From assembly GCA_003427395.1 (NCBI GenBank), contig BFEA01000013.1:151592-179953 (forward strand): 28,362 nucleotides of DNA, read 5' to 3'. This stretch comes from Chara braunii. Lineage: Eukaryota; Streptophyta; Charophyceae; Charales; Characeae. The notes under the pieces were generated by a model. That model saw nothing but the letters and a program-made list of their open reading frames with translations. It did not search any database and was not told the DNA's origin. A program made the translations under genes and the position numbers. Every line of letters starts with the position of its first letter. The first letter of the stretch is position 1. This document shows positions 9,369-18,556 of the stretch, in pieces.

Positions 9369-9980
9369 ATGTGCAGGCAACCAGGGACATCGGGTGCGTG
9401 GACTTATTCGTTCCACCCGATCTCTCTGCCGCTGGCCATCGTCGTTTTGCCAAGGTGGCAATTTTGGTTGGGGTCAACACGATTAGCTTGTGTTTTCCTA
9501 ACGGAATCAGGCGCAGTGGGACAAGTTGAGACTTGTATGGAGTCGATGTTTGCCACCCTGAATGGAAGCATGGGTAACTGCCCATACTCAAACCTTACAT
9601 CGATCCGCCATAGCAACCTCCCTCCCTTTCCGATTGCAGACGAGGACGTCCTTTACTATGATGCGGACGTAAGAAGGACGCTATTGCAAAGCGATCGGGT
9701 TCATTTGTACAACCAGTCCAAGGCATGCCACATAGGGGGGTCAGGGTTCGTTTTGATAGATCAGTCGGCTTCCCGATTGTTGATTATGCCATATACTGAT
9801 CTGACTATGCTCCCCTCGTCGGCGGTGTATGTCATGTGGAAGCCTCAGTTCAATTGTCAGTGGTGCCGACTAGGAAAATCATGTTACTGGCGGAGGTTGG
9901 TGGTGGGGTACGAAGGGTCCATCTGGTTCCCAGATCTCTCCCGCAACGTGGGGGCTTTCCCAGCGAACTTCCGGACCTAG
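9369..9980 (+). CDS. orphan 203-codon open frame, function unknown
   Basis: The longest non-repetitive plus-strand frame in the left half, ATG to TAG. The N-terminal third has a hydrophobic stretch (residues about 18-45, including LPLAIVVLP). The C-terminal half has Cys/Trp-rich words such as FNCQWCRLGKSCYW. No conserved domain is recognised. In a genome of this kind a 203-codon frame can be a retroelement or gene fragment, or chance, and no promoter or splice signal was identified. Shorter antisense frames overlap it. Confidence 0.25.
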   Translation: MCRQPGTSGAWTYSFHPISLPLAIVVLPRWQFWLGSTRLACVFLTESGAVGQVETCMESMFATLNGSMGNCPYSNLTSIRHSNLPPFPIADEDVLYYDADVRRTLLQSDRVHLYNQSKACHIGGSGFVLIDQSASRLLIMPYTDLTMLPSSAVYVMWKPQFNCQWCRLGKSCYWRRLVVGYEGSIWFPDLSRNVGAFPANFRT

Positions 9981-10463
9981 GTACCTCCACTCCCGCCCCC
10001 ACCAGATGACAAGGAATCGAGCTGATCGTAAGGTCTTCGCGGACCTGACTTGGATGCTTAGGGTGTCCCCCATCTCCTTGGCCCCCATGAAAAGGGTGGT
10101 GTGAACCTAACTAAGGAAAAAGCGGTAGATCCGTTGTCTGTGTATAGTCTTTGCGGTCATATCCTGTGTCGATATCCTTAAGTCGACGGGTGAATTTTTG
10201 TCGTTGCCCCACCCTTTTGCCCGTGTCTAAATTTTGGAATTTTGCGGTTACCCCAGTCGGCCAGAGTTTCCGAAATGGCCCTCGAGACTGAGGCGAGAAC
10301 CCCAGTTTCGCCCTGGTGGTTCAACCCCCGCCCAAAATCGTCGGCCACGCTCCAATTAATCTGATCGGTGTCCCCACGGGTATGGAACGTTGTGCAGGGC
10401 GTGCGGTTGCGTATCACATTGTGTAGTGAGTTGTCCCTCGCTTGCATCCAGGTCGAGTAGAGT

Positions 10464-10640
10464 GTGGGTACACTGGGTCATGGTTGATCCACGCTGCGAT
10501 GGGGCGAAATGTCCCTCACGGGGATTCACTTGCATCTCAGCTCACTTTACCTATTGGTTAAGTGATCCAACTTTTTGGTGGTAGGTCACAGGTTCGATTC
10601 CTAGTGAGTTGATCTTGGACTTCTTGTGTATAAAAACAAA
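10464..10640 (+). mobile_element. SINE-like repeat with tRNA-related segment
   Basis: Contains a perfect B-box GGTTCGATTCC at 10591-10601, preceded by a GGTTAAGTG A-box-like motif. A 7-bp acceptor-like pairing links AGCTCAC (10539-10545) with GTGAGTT (10604-10610). The upstream GGGTACACTGGGTCA resembles GGGTACACCGGATCA in the minus-strand units at 20374-20632 and 20687-20945, and TTTACC.(A/G)TTTGGTT-like words align too. The anticodon and T stems are poor, so this is tRNA-derived rather than a functional tRNA gene. Confidence 0.55.
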
Positions 10641-11055
10641 CTAGATGCAGGGAAGCTGAGTGGTGGAACGTGGGAGGTCAGGAAGAAGGAAGGAAGTGGG
10701 TACTGGCGGTTCTTGCCTGGTTTTGGCAGAGGAAGCCTGTATGAGAAGAGTCTGCAAGCACCATTGGGTGACGGACAGGTTGACAGTGAGTGAGGTCATC
10801 AGTAGATGTTGTAGGAAGTAGCCTAGGGAAGCCATACTGCAAGTAGGGCTTTTACGTTGTTGTTTTGTTGATATTGGAGGCAGAAGTCGGGCTTTCCCAA
10901 TCAAGAGACTTAAGTTTTGTGCGTTTTGCTTTGCTTTTCGGCTTGCAACTCGGCGCAATCATGTTTTGCGTTCAGGAATATTGGTGTTGTCCGGCAGGGT
11001 AGTCAATGGTGCAGGGCACCCTAGCTAGGGATTAGGTGTAAGACAGAAAGACATC

Positions 11056-11060
<5 letters not shown>
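10641..11060. other. unassigned sequence
   Basis: No recognised gene or repeat. Only short frames occur; the one at 10641-10958 on the minus strand shows no domain. Confidence 0.5.

Positions 11061-11137
<77 letters not shown>
11061..11137. repeat. (AG)n microsatellite
   Basis: Pure AG run of about 77 bases. Minus-strand Ser-Leu repeats across it are not coding. Confidence 0.97.
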
Positions 11138-11140
<3 letters not shown>

Positions 11141-11412
11141 GGACAGCGCGTGTACCGGCTGGAACGGTGTCGTTGTTCTTTGATTTTTCAATGAAAAAGT
11201 CGATATCTCGTATGCTGTCTGTCTCTTGTTTAATGTGTTTAAGCTTGGCATGATGAATTGGGAGCTTTCATGGGTCGACAACTTTGGTGTATATCGGGCG
11301 GGATCATTGCAATTGTTTCTTTGTTTGATTGTTTCCAACAGGCTCTGGTTATTTATCATTTTGCTAGGCGTTCATTTTTTTTATTTTTTTTTTTATATTA
11401 ACACCCTCCCAT

Positions 11413-11446
11413 GCTAGTAGTGCTGATAGGAGGAGACACTACTAGC
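11413..11446. other. 10-bp perfect inverted repeat
   Basis: GCTAGTAGTG (11413-11422) pairs exactly with CACTACTAGC (11437-11446) across a 14-base loop. Just downstream, AAATCTGTTCACCATGT occurs twice (about 11500 and 11540) as a short direct repeat. Confidence 0.6.
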
Positions 11447-11766
11447 ACCGGGGGGCGGTGACTGCATCTACCATCTGACTACATCAGGATTCAAGCCCGA
11501 AATCTGTTCACCATGTTTTTGTTTTTTTTGTAAAAAAGAAAATCTGTTCACCATGTCTGGACCATTCAGCCGCAAGGGCCTGGTTAGAGATTGTATTTTA
11601 CAAGTTTGGGTGGTCACGTTATTTAGTGTTTGTTTTGGTCAAAGCTCTATTTCTTTTGTTTGATTCCATTCTTGACGTCTACAGTGTATGACCAAACAAG
11701 TCTCCAGTGCCGTGAAGTAGCATCTGTCTGTTGCTTGCGGGTTTATGCATGTGTCTATGAATGCAG

Positions 11767-11964
11767 GGAGGACAACAACAACGGCAACAACAAGAACAGT
11801 CCCGGGAGTGCCTCAAAGGACCACACCTCACATGACCCCAATGGGAACTCCATCAGGTTCTCCACGGAGGCGACCAGAGGGCGGAGAGGGGCGGTACTTT
11901 GCCGTCCCTATTTCACAAGCAAACAGCCAATCAGCATCAGCTGCAAGCTCACCTCCTATTTCAG
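11767..11964 (+). CDS. probable host exon, upstream of the retrotransposon-bearing intron
   Basis: An open 198-base segment lies between an acceptor-like CTATGAATGCAG (ending 11766) and a strong donor CAG|GTATAA (11964/11965). It encodes a Thr-rich start, then Pro/Ser/Arg-rich sequence with TPMGTPSGSPRRRPEGG, then GRYFAVPISQANSQSA and ending SSPPIS plus one base. The length is a multiple of three with phase 1 at both ends. An unspliced reading would stop at 12000-12002. The protein is not recognised and looks like a low-complexity linker. The exon call is inference from splice signals and phase agreement with 19857-20074. Confidence 0.45.
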
Positions 11965-12011
11965 GTATAACTTTTGCAGAACTGGTTAATTTGTATTCTT
12001 AGCTGCCCAGG

Positions 12012-12352
12012 TGAAAGGAAAATGAGCAATAGTGAAATGAGAGAATGCAGATTGCACAATCACATTGAAAGCTAGAAAGTCCCACGGTGTCCAGAAACTA
12101 GCATTCCACCAATAATACACCAATGGAGAATCGTAACACTGAAACCGAATGTCAATGAGAGCTTACGCTCATCTTCACCAACATAAGAGTCCAGGCCCTT
12201 CCCCCTACTTAGCGCTCTACTCCCCACACAGCTACTATCTGCCTACTAATTGACAATGCAACTGTTGACGCCAACAGCCAGCGAAGTACCTGAAGATGTC
12301 GCCCGATGCAGACCATCGCCAATACCAGGTATGAGCCATCACATCATCATCC

Positions 12353-12395
<43 letters not shown>
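12012..12395 (-). repeat. element 1 3' LTR, partial
   Basis: Starts TGAAAGGAAAATGAGCAATAG and aligns with the 5' LTR from 18557 up to the CT run. The remaining 600 or so bases expected from the 5' LTR are missing and are replaced by an N and displaced sequence. Confidence 0.85.
12356..12395. repeat. (TC)n microsatellite in LTR
   Basis: Same position within the LTR as 18912-18987. It terminates at the single N at 12396. Confidence 0.95.
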
Positions 12396-12396
12396 N
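12396..12396. other. single-N assembly join
   Basis: An isolated N separates the LTR CT run from sequence that belongs in the leader. It probably marks a scaffolder or gap-filler join. Confidence 0.9.
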
Positions 12397-12495
12397 AGTT
12401 GCCGGAATCCACTCTCCCCCTGTATCCCTCTTGAGTAGTCACTTGTGTCGACGTCCTGAGCATTCGGTTGAGCCGCGTGTTTGAAGGTGTGTAAT
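12397..12495 (-). repeat. displaced duplicate of leader sequence 17618-17716
   Basis: Ninety-nine bases starting AGTTGCCGGAATCCACTCTC match 17618-17716 with one difference near the end (GTGTGTAAT versus GTGTGCAAT). In element 2 the equivalent sequence sits only in the leader (about 27225-27310), not in the LTR, so this copy is out of place. It abuts the mate-pair adapter and is best read as one arm of an untrimmed mate-pair read. Confidence 0.9.
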
Positions 12496-12533
12496 CTGTC
12501 TCTTATACACATCTAGATGTGTATAAGAGACAG
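12496..12533. other. Nextera mate-pair junction adapter (artefact)
   Basis: A perfect 38-base palindrome made of CTGTCTCTTATACACATCT followed by AGATGTGTATAAGAGACAG. The latter is the 19-bp Tn5 mosaic end used in Nextera libraries, and the head-to-head form is the circularisation junction left in mate-pair reads. It is not genomic. Confidence 0.98.
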
Positions 12534-12550
12534 CTCTCTCTCTCTCTCTC

Positions 12551-12627
<77 letters not shown>
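12534..12627. repeat. (CT)n microsatellite joined to integrase
   Basis: A CT run with a CCCC interruption near 12550 begins directly at the adapter and runs into integrase coding sequence at 12628. The real sequence beyond the integrase cut is unknown. The run may come from the LTR microsatellite. Confidence 0.9.
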
Positions 12628-12630
<3 letters not shown>

Positions 12631-13258
12631 GTGAACCGAACGTCCCTGTCACTAATGATGGACTTGGGTAATCCAAAGTCCCGGACCCAGTTATCCATAA
12701 ACAGTATGATGACATAGTCAGTTTTTGCTGTTTCCGGCCTGGCGATCAGTCTAGGGTATTTGGTAAATCGGTCCATTATGACAAAGATGTGTCTTTTACC
12801 GTTCTTGCTGGACACAAGAGTATCCATGAAGTCCATGGACACGCTTTGACCAGGACCATCAGGAATAGGCAAGGGCTTGATAAGCCCAATCGGAGCCCGT
12901 GTATCTTCGCAACGTATTTCTTCGCATCTTGTATCATAGAAGGCCACCAGAATCTCTGCACTAAGTTAGCGGAAGTCTTCTTATAGCTGAAATGACCAGT
13001 TGCATCATGACATTCTCCTAGAAACGAACTACGCAAAGACTCCCTACATGGCACACGGAGTCGTTTATTCCCAGCCTTCTCAAGAAACAGCAAGCCATTG
13101 ACTATCGTAAATTCGTCAGAAGTGACTTTGGCCTTAGCTCTCAAGTTACAGATGATCTCTGACATTACTGCGTCTTCTCGATAGGCTTCCACCGAGGATC
13201 GAGTTACATCGTCAGATATAACAAACTCAGTTATTAGCGTGCCCTGGTAATCCGCCCT
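12628..13258 (-). pseudogene. element 1 integrase remnant
   Basis: The N-terminal zinc-binding region keeps HDATGH (the HX4H half), but the CxxC half is lost by a small deletion and frameshift near 12935. The core keeps VSMDFMDTL (first catalytic Asp), IFVIMDRFTKY and WVRDFGLPKSIISDRD (second Asp). It stops at VRFTT, where the CT run starts, so the catalytic Glu and the C-terminal domain are absent. It would catalyse cDNA insertion in the nucleus if intact; here it is dead. A stop (TGA) follows VDALS at the RNase H boundary. Confidence 0.85.
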
Positions 13259-13800
13259 TCACGATAGTGCATCAACCACCTTATTGTGTAATCCCTTTAA
13301 AGGATCAAGCTCTAAGTCATACATGTTTATGACTTCAATCCATCTCTTCAAGGCATCTGAGAGTACAGGCTGTGTCTTGATCCAGCGCAAGGTCTTATGG
13401 TCAGATCTCACGTAGAAGAATCTGCCTAGGATGTAGTGCCTCCAATGGACTAGCGCTCTATAGAGGGCATAGAGATCTCGCTCGTAGGTGGACTTAGCTA
13501 GTTTGTGAGATGGCATCTTTTGCTCATGTACTTGATGGGCCTCAACTTTTCCCCCTCCTTCTGAGCAAGGACTGCGCCTATACCGTATTGGCTGGCGTCT
13601 GTGGTCACAACAAAGGGCTGCTCAGGATCCGGAAGTTTGAGAACTTCATAGTGTGCCAGGGCATACTTCATTTTCTTGAAGGCTGCCTCACACTCGTCAG
13701 TCCACTCCCAAGGGGTGTCAAGGCGGGTTAGGTCGGTTAATGGGGAAGCTACAATACTATAGTTTTTCACAAACGGACGATAGTAGCCCGTCATCCCCAA
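13259..13800 (-). pseudogene. element 1 RNase H domain remnant
   Basis: Shows the RT connection GMTGYYRPFVKNY, then FVVTTDASQYGIGAVLAQ (the catalytic Asp strand of Ty3-type RNase H), STYERDLYALYRALVHWRHY and FYVRSDHKTLRW. A frameshift near 13500 separates the two halves, and a stop lies after VVDALS. The domain would degrade the RNA strand of the RNA-DNA hybrid during reverse transcription. Confidence 0.85.
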
Positions 13801-14640
13801 AAATGACTGGACCTCAGTAACAGTCTGAGGTCTAGTCTGGGCCAGTCACGTATGCTGGCCACTTTGGCATCATCTAGCCTCAACCGAACCGCTGAAATTT
13901 CATGAACCAGGTACAAAATCTTGGTGCGCCGAAATTTGCATTTCTCCAAGTGAACTTTGTCTGGTGCTGCCGTAGGAGACCTGTTCATCGCGTGCTCCTC
14001 AACAGTCCTACTAAAGATAAGGATGTCGTTGAGGTACACACCGATAAACTTGTCTAAGTAGTGATGAAAGATCCTGTTCATCGCGTGCTGGAATGTTCGA
14101 GGAGCATTGGATAAACCGAAAGGCATCACCACAAACTCGTAGAGACCGTACCTGGTCTGGAAGGTGGTTTTGTGCTGGTCCTCAGGTCTAATAGCAATGT
14201 GATGGTATTCGAACTTTAAATCTATCTTTGTAAAGTACCGACATCCTTGCACTTTATCTAGGAGGTCGTCGATGCGGGGTAGGGGCTCTGCATTTTTAAC
14301 GGTGATGGCATTGAGGACCCTGTAATCAATGCACATCCTTAAGGTACCCGCCTTCTTTGGAACAAATAGGACTAGGGGAGGTACTAGGCCGAATCCATCC
14401 CTTTTTTGTGAGCTTTTTAAGCTAGCGGTGGAGCTCATCTAAGTCCGCAGGAGACATCCTATAGATTCATCCTTTAGGCACTTTGCTGTCAGGGACGACT
14501 TTTATCGCGTGGACAATTTCCCCTTTCTCAGAGACAAAGACTAGATACATCCCCTCCTCGCGGTTCTGCTTGTAATAATTATAGAAGGATGAAGCGCACA
14601 TGCAACCATAGTTCTCCACTAGCCTTCTGGCTTTATGCTT
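13791..14640 (-). pseudogene. element 1 reverse transcriptase remnant
   Basis: Palm and finger motifs are in order: RMCIDYRVLNAITVKN, PLPRIDDLLD, FTKIDLKFEYHHI (first catalytic Asp present), FQTRYGLYEFVVMPFGLSNAP, and the catalytic box at 14025-14036. That box reads YLND instead of the usual YLDD. Upstream, WIRPS and the MSPADLDEL words carry stops. About 30 residues present in element 2 between the VFVS and VHAI words are deleted here. The thumb region after VEEH is scrambled. A TAA/TAG-type stop separates it from protease. Confidence 0.88.
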
Positions 14641-15080
14641 CTATAGTTCAATGGTTTTTCCGTTTGGTAACTTGTAGATCATGACCTTTCTATACCAATC
14701 AAATTGTGGCCTTGCGACCTCGAGGTAGTACATACCTAGCAACATAGCAAATGGCAGCTCGTCGCTAACCAGGAACGAGATCTTGTGTCTCAGTTCCCCT
14801 CCTCCATAGGAGAAGGTACATACTACATCCTTGACATAGTCTTGGACAACCATATTGTGCTTGTTTTCTAATGTAGAGGCTATAGATCTGCTTAACCACT
14901 GCACTTGGTCCCCTAAGCGCAGTCTATCCACACAAGCACCGTTGATGAAGTTTCATGTAGAGCCTATGTTTGCGAAGGCACCCGCTTTGCGGCCACCTAC
15001 ATCAATCTCTACCACGAAATGTGCACCCCTAGGACCTTTGCTGATGATCGCCCAAGATTCTCTGGGGTGCTTCCTTCACC
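14641..15080 (-). pseudogene. element 1 aspartic protease remnant
   Basis: A retropepsin-like segment. GGRKAGAFA is followed by NIGST (14956-14970) where an Asp-Thr-Gly-Ser-Thr-type active site is expected, so the catalytic Asp is replaced by Asn. A TGA follows at 14953-14955. Downstream the frame is open through LVSDELPFAMLLGMYYLEV and FDWYRKVMIY. In the family this protease processes the polyprotein; this copy cannot. Confidence 0.75.
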
Positions 15081-15600
15081 ACTCAGTTTGTAACTCTTCT
15101 AAGGACTCAGACACATCTCTCGAACAGAGCATCGGTGGGTCTGTATGTGTCTGCTGGGCGATAAGTGCCTTGGCCAACGCCTGAAGTGGTGAAGGTAACG
15201 TTACCACTTCAGCACGGGTAAGAGCAGTTAAAACTCCTACTGGCCCGAGGTGTTTCCCTGCAAAGTGCTCGCAGAAGCACCACCAAGGTTGGAAGACAAG
15301 TCTATTACCGTAGGAGAGGCTACCTTCGTTTTGACCTTCTTGCGTCGACAAGTCCTGAACGTATGGCCATAATTGCCATAGTTTAGACAAGTGCCCCTAG
15401 CAACTCGGTCTCTCCACACCTCATAGTCTAAACCAAGTTTTACCCATGCGGGTGTTCCTTGGTCGCCTTGACCCTTAGACCGGCCTACCTTCTGCTTCCC
15501 AGTCCCCCTAGCCTTTTCTTTGATTGGAGCTACAACTCCCCCATCCGAAGTCTCACTAGCCCCAGTCGCCTGGCCATCATGGTCGACAAACATGAGGTTG
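15081..15600 (-). pseudogene. element 1 gag nucleocapsid end with damaged zinc knuckle
   Basis: The frame at 15237-15593 is basic and Lys/Arg/Gly rich (KARGTGKQKVGRSKGQG), then carries CLNYGNYGHTFRTC at 15348-15389. This is a CCHC RNA-binding knuckle in which the second Cys is Tyr. The equivalent in element 2 is intact. Sequence from 15081 to 15237 links to protease and includes SLEELQTEW near the protease side. Confidence 0.75.
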
Positions 15601-16250
15601 CTCTTCTTCCTCCAATCTTGGGGAAGCTTCTTCCTACCATCTCCTGGTCCCTAATGAGCGGCCCCAAGCTTAGCCTCTATATCTAAGGCTTTCTTGTTGA
15701 ACGTAAAGTTATGGACATTGATGTTGGCCTCATCCACCAGCATGTTCTTGACGTCTGTGGGCAGACATCGCAGATAAGTTGCGAGGAGTACCTGAGTCAT
15801 GGCGCACACCAGTTACTATGATCAGACGTTCTACGGTGTCTGTGACTTCCCGCACTGACCGGTATCGTTTGGAACCGAGAGTGTTCAAAGCGCCAGTGGC
15901 CTTCCGAGCCCCTTGAGGGTCATGCCACCTATTGTAAACAGTCCGTGTAAAGTCTTCCACTGTCTGGGCCTGGGCCCAGGCATCAAAATTTTGACCATAG
16001 ACCTGTTGCTGCACCAAGCCATTCAACCATCGTGTTGCCGAACCCTCTAGAAAGGATGCAGTGACTATAACTTCCTGCTCTGGCCTTGTGAGCTTGTGCT
16101 TCATATAGGTAGGCACAATCCTCACCCAAGTGTCCAGGTCCTCGTCCTTTTTCCTGTCGCCAGAAAAGGTTTTGGACTCAGCAAGGGGATCTTGGGCATC
16201 CATTGCATGGGCTGGATTTGCTCGGGTGATTGCTGCAGTGGCTGCATAGC
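15601..16250 (-). pseudogene. element 1 gag capsid core (Retrotrans_gag-like)
   Basis: Frame 15730-16203 contains FSGDRKKDEDLDTWV, TASFLEGSATRWLNGL, FDAWAQAQTVEDFTRTVYN and RWHDPQGARKATGALNTL. This pattern is typical of the Ty3/gypsy gag core, with LDTW, W and RW landmarks. A frameshift near 15800 moves the rest (TYLRCLP, NINVHNFTFNKKAL) to another frame, followed by a stop after KLGAAH. It would form the virus-like particle shell in the cytoplasm. Confidence 0.8.
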
Positions 16251-17109
16251 CATTGAGACAAGTTGCTGCACGCTAACCTGAGCCTGTCCTGACGATGGGA
16301 CTGTAGCTGCCACCGTCATTGATGGTACGCGAGAAGTAAACCACTTGAAGGAGAGATGCCAAACATAGGAGAGAAAGAGGGCCCCATCGGTGACGACGTC
16401 ACTGTGGGACCCGCAACGGAAGGGAGAGCTACAGAATACTGAGGCTGCCTCATCATGGGACAAGGAGCCTGCAGAGCAGCCAGAATTCAATTCTGGCCGG
16501 CCACTTTTCAACCAGCACTTCCTGCTAAATGACCTGCATTTCTGGCACACATAGTAGTGAGCGACGCAGCGACTGCATCGCAGGATCCAATGTTGACTCT
16601 TCTAGTGTTTCTAGCTTCCCTAACTCTTGCCTCCTAGTTCCTAGTCTAGCTTTTCTCAATATCTCTCCTAGGTCCTAGTCTAGCTTTTCTCAATATCGCC
16701 CTCTGCCTCCTCTATGCTGCGTCCCTCAATGTTGCTGTAGTTCATTATGAAGAGTTTCCGCCTGGAGGATCTCATAATCTTCTGGTGTGAGAGGAGACTG
16801 TTGGCTGACTTGCAAACCAACAGACTGACTAATGGGACCCTGAGAAACACCCTGACTAACTCCTGACGAAGAGGCCTGGGACAAGGCCTTTGACATGGTA
16901 GAGGCGGTAGCCATTGCGGCTTCGACGCTGGCTGCTGCTTCCCAAGACCTCTGTAATGCCACCCTCTCCTTGGCTTCCCTCTGCAGCCTCCTTTCCTCTC
17001 CTGGACCTAACTCCTGGAAAGAGATCGGTCGAGTGAGAACAGTTCTGCGGGTCACTCTAAGATCTTCCACTAATCTTTCATCCTCCTCACTACTAACTGC
17101 TTCACTCAT
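16251..17109 (-). pseudogene. element 1 gag N-terminal region
   Basis: An ATG at 17109 begins MSEAVSSEEDERLVEDLRV, also found as an MS start in element 2 at 26901. A coiled-coil-like, Glu/Arg/Gln-rich stretch follows, with SFQELGPGEERRLQREAKER and then a Ser/Gln-rich run. The frame ends at 16726. Related Gln/Pro-rich sequence (QPLQQSPEQIQPMQW) continues in other frames to the capsid core. Stops between show decay. Confidence 0.65.
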
Positions 17110-18542
17110 GAGCTACAGTGCTGTGTTACCTAAACTAGAATCCACACTGAATCCTACCACAGCATAACACCGAACCGAGTAATAACAATCAACTATTTTC
17201 GGTCAGCCTGGAGAGAAGTAGTCAAGTGGTAACCAACAAGCAATGTCAGGTCCTAAAGGTAAGTCTATTTCTATTTTTAGATTAGAATGCAATGCAGCAA
17301 GGATTGGTCTATCCTATCTGCTGCTGTCTGTCAGTTGTCACCAAGTTTGTACAACTAAATAATCAAAAATAAAAATAATTCACATGTGGAGATGCATGCT
17401 GGATGGCAGTTTATCTANNNNNNNNNNNNNNNNNNNNNNNNNNNNNNNNNNNNNNNNNNNNNNNNNNNNNNNNNNNNNNNNNNNNNNNNNNNNNNNNNNN
17501 NNNNNNNNNNNNNNNNNNNNNNNNNNNNNNNNNNNNNNNNNNNNNNNNNNNNNNNNNNNNNNNNNNNNNNNNNNNNNNNNNNNNNNNNNNNNNNNNNNNN
17601 NNNNNNNNNNNNNNNNNAGTTGCCGGAATCCACTCTCCCCCTGTATCCCTCTTGAGTAGTCACTTGTGTCGACGTCCTGAGCATTCGGTTGAGCCGCGTG
17701 TTTGAAGGTGTGCAATCCGACCCACCCTTGTGCCCCAAGCCTATGTTAAACCTGCCAGCCCTGCACCTTGTTTATCCTCCCATCGAACAAGCCTTACTTC
17801 CGATTGATCTGGTTGATCAAGAGGCAATTTAAGGACAGCCCCCAAGGTCCTGAGGAATTATTTAACGTCGCAGACAGGGTGACGATCACAGCCAGGGTTC
17901 AACCGGAACCCGCCAGAAATGTTTATAGACGGTCTGGTAAGCGTCTATTAAAGGGCTGGCATGCGCAACATGACCTCTATTGTGCAGCAGCAGAACCAAG
18001 GACTTGCGGCAGAGCATGCATGTACTAGTCCCAGCGGGTTGCCATGGTGACTGTTACCCGAGTGCTTCGTCCAGGGCCCTTCAGAGGCTTCGCCCGTCTC
18101 CCACCAGCTTGCTTCCTAGGAAGAATGTCGACTCTCAAGGTTGAGCGCTCGCAACACCTCACAATAAGAGGACTTTCAAGACGGAACTCACTTCCTCACG
18201 GTAAGAAGTAATGAAGAGGGTAGATAAGGAAGAGAGCAACGTACCTCATAATGCTGCCCCCGACCACAGATTTCTCACCAGCAACCTGACGTGCATTTAT
18301 GATGACCGGTCTTTGCCTCGGCACAACAAACAGCGAAATGCAGTTCCACCTCGGCTTAAATGCCACATCAAGGAGTTCTCATCATCCAGCGTACATCCCT
18401 ATGTCACCACATAGCCTTCCCGGCGCGCCCACACGACCCTGGGCCGCCTCACGTTTCACGCACAAGCCTTATCGCTGCGCCGCACCTCATGGGAAGCACC
18501 GAACAGCTATTGTGAAGAACCAGTAAGCGCAGTTCGAACCAT
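17110..18542 (-). other. element 1 leader (5' untranslated region)
   Basis: Lies between the gag ATG and the primer-binding site and has no open frame of note. It aligns in many blocks with 26902-28164 of element 2, for example GCCAGCCCTGCACCTTGTTT and AGGCAATTTAA, GACGATCACAGCCA, CGTCCAGGGCCCTTCAGA. It contains the 200-N gap. Confidence 0.75.
17418..17617. other. 200-N assembly gap
   Basis: Exactly 200 Ns, likely an arbitrary or estimated gap size. By alignment to element 2 the true gap lies in the leader, opposite roughly 27155-27225. The sequence right after the gap is the one duplicated at 12397. Confidence 0.98.
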
Positions 18543-18553
18543 CTCCGATACCA
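18543..18553 (-). promoter_or_regulatory. element 1 primer-binding site
   Basis: The minus strand reads TGGTATCGGAG, three bases after the LTR end. It matches the plant initiator tRNA-Met site TGGTATCAGAG except for one G. The tRNA would prime minus-strand cDNA synthesis. Confidence 0.85.
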
Positions 18554-18556
18554 AAT

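Noticed and set aside
12496-12533. Genuine Tn5-like transposon end or palindromic regulatory site
   Set aside because: The exact 38-base form is the library junction sequence, and the flank is a displaced copy of local sequence, so an artefact is far more likely.
12513-12947. Integrase frame ending in a long Arg-Glu tail
   Set aside because: The tail is the CT run and the last residues are the mate-pair adapter. Only the part from 12628 upward is integrase.
17380-17738. Open frames across 17418-17617
   Set aside because: They exist only because the 200 Ns contain no stop codon.
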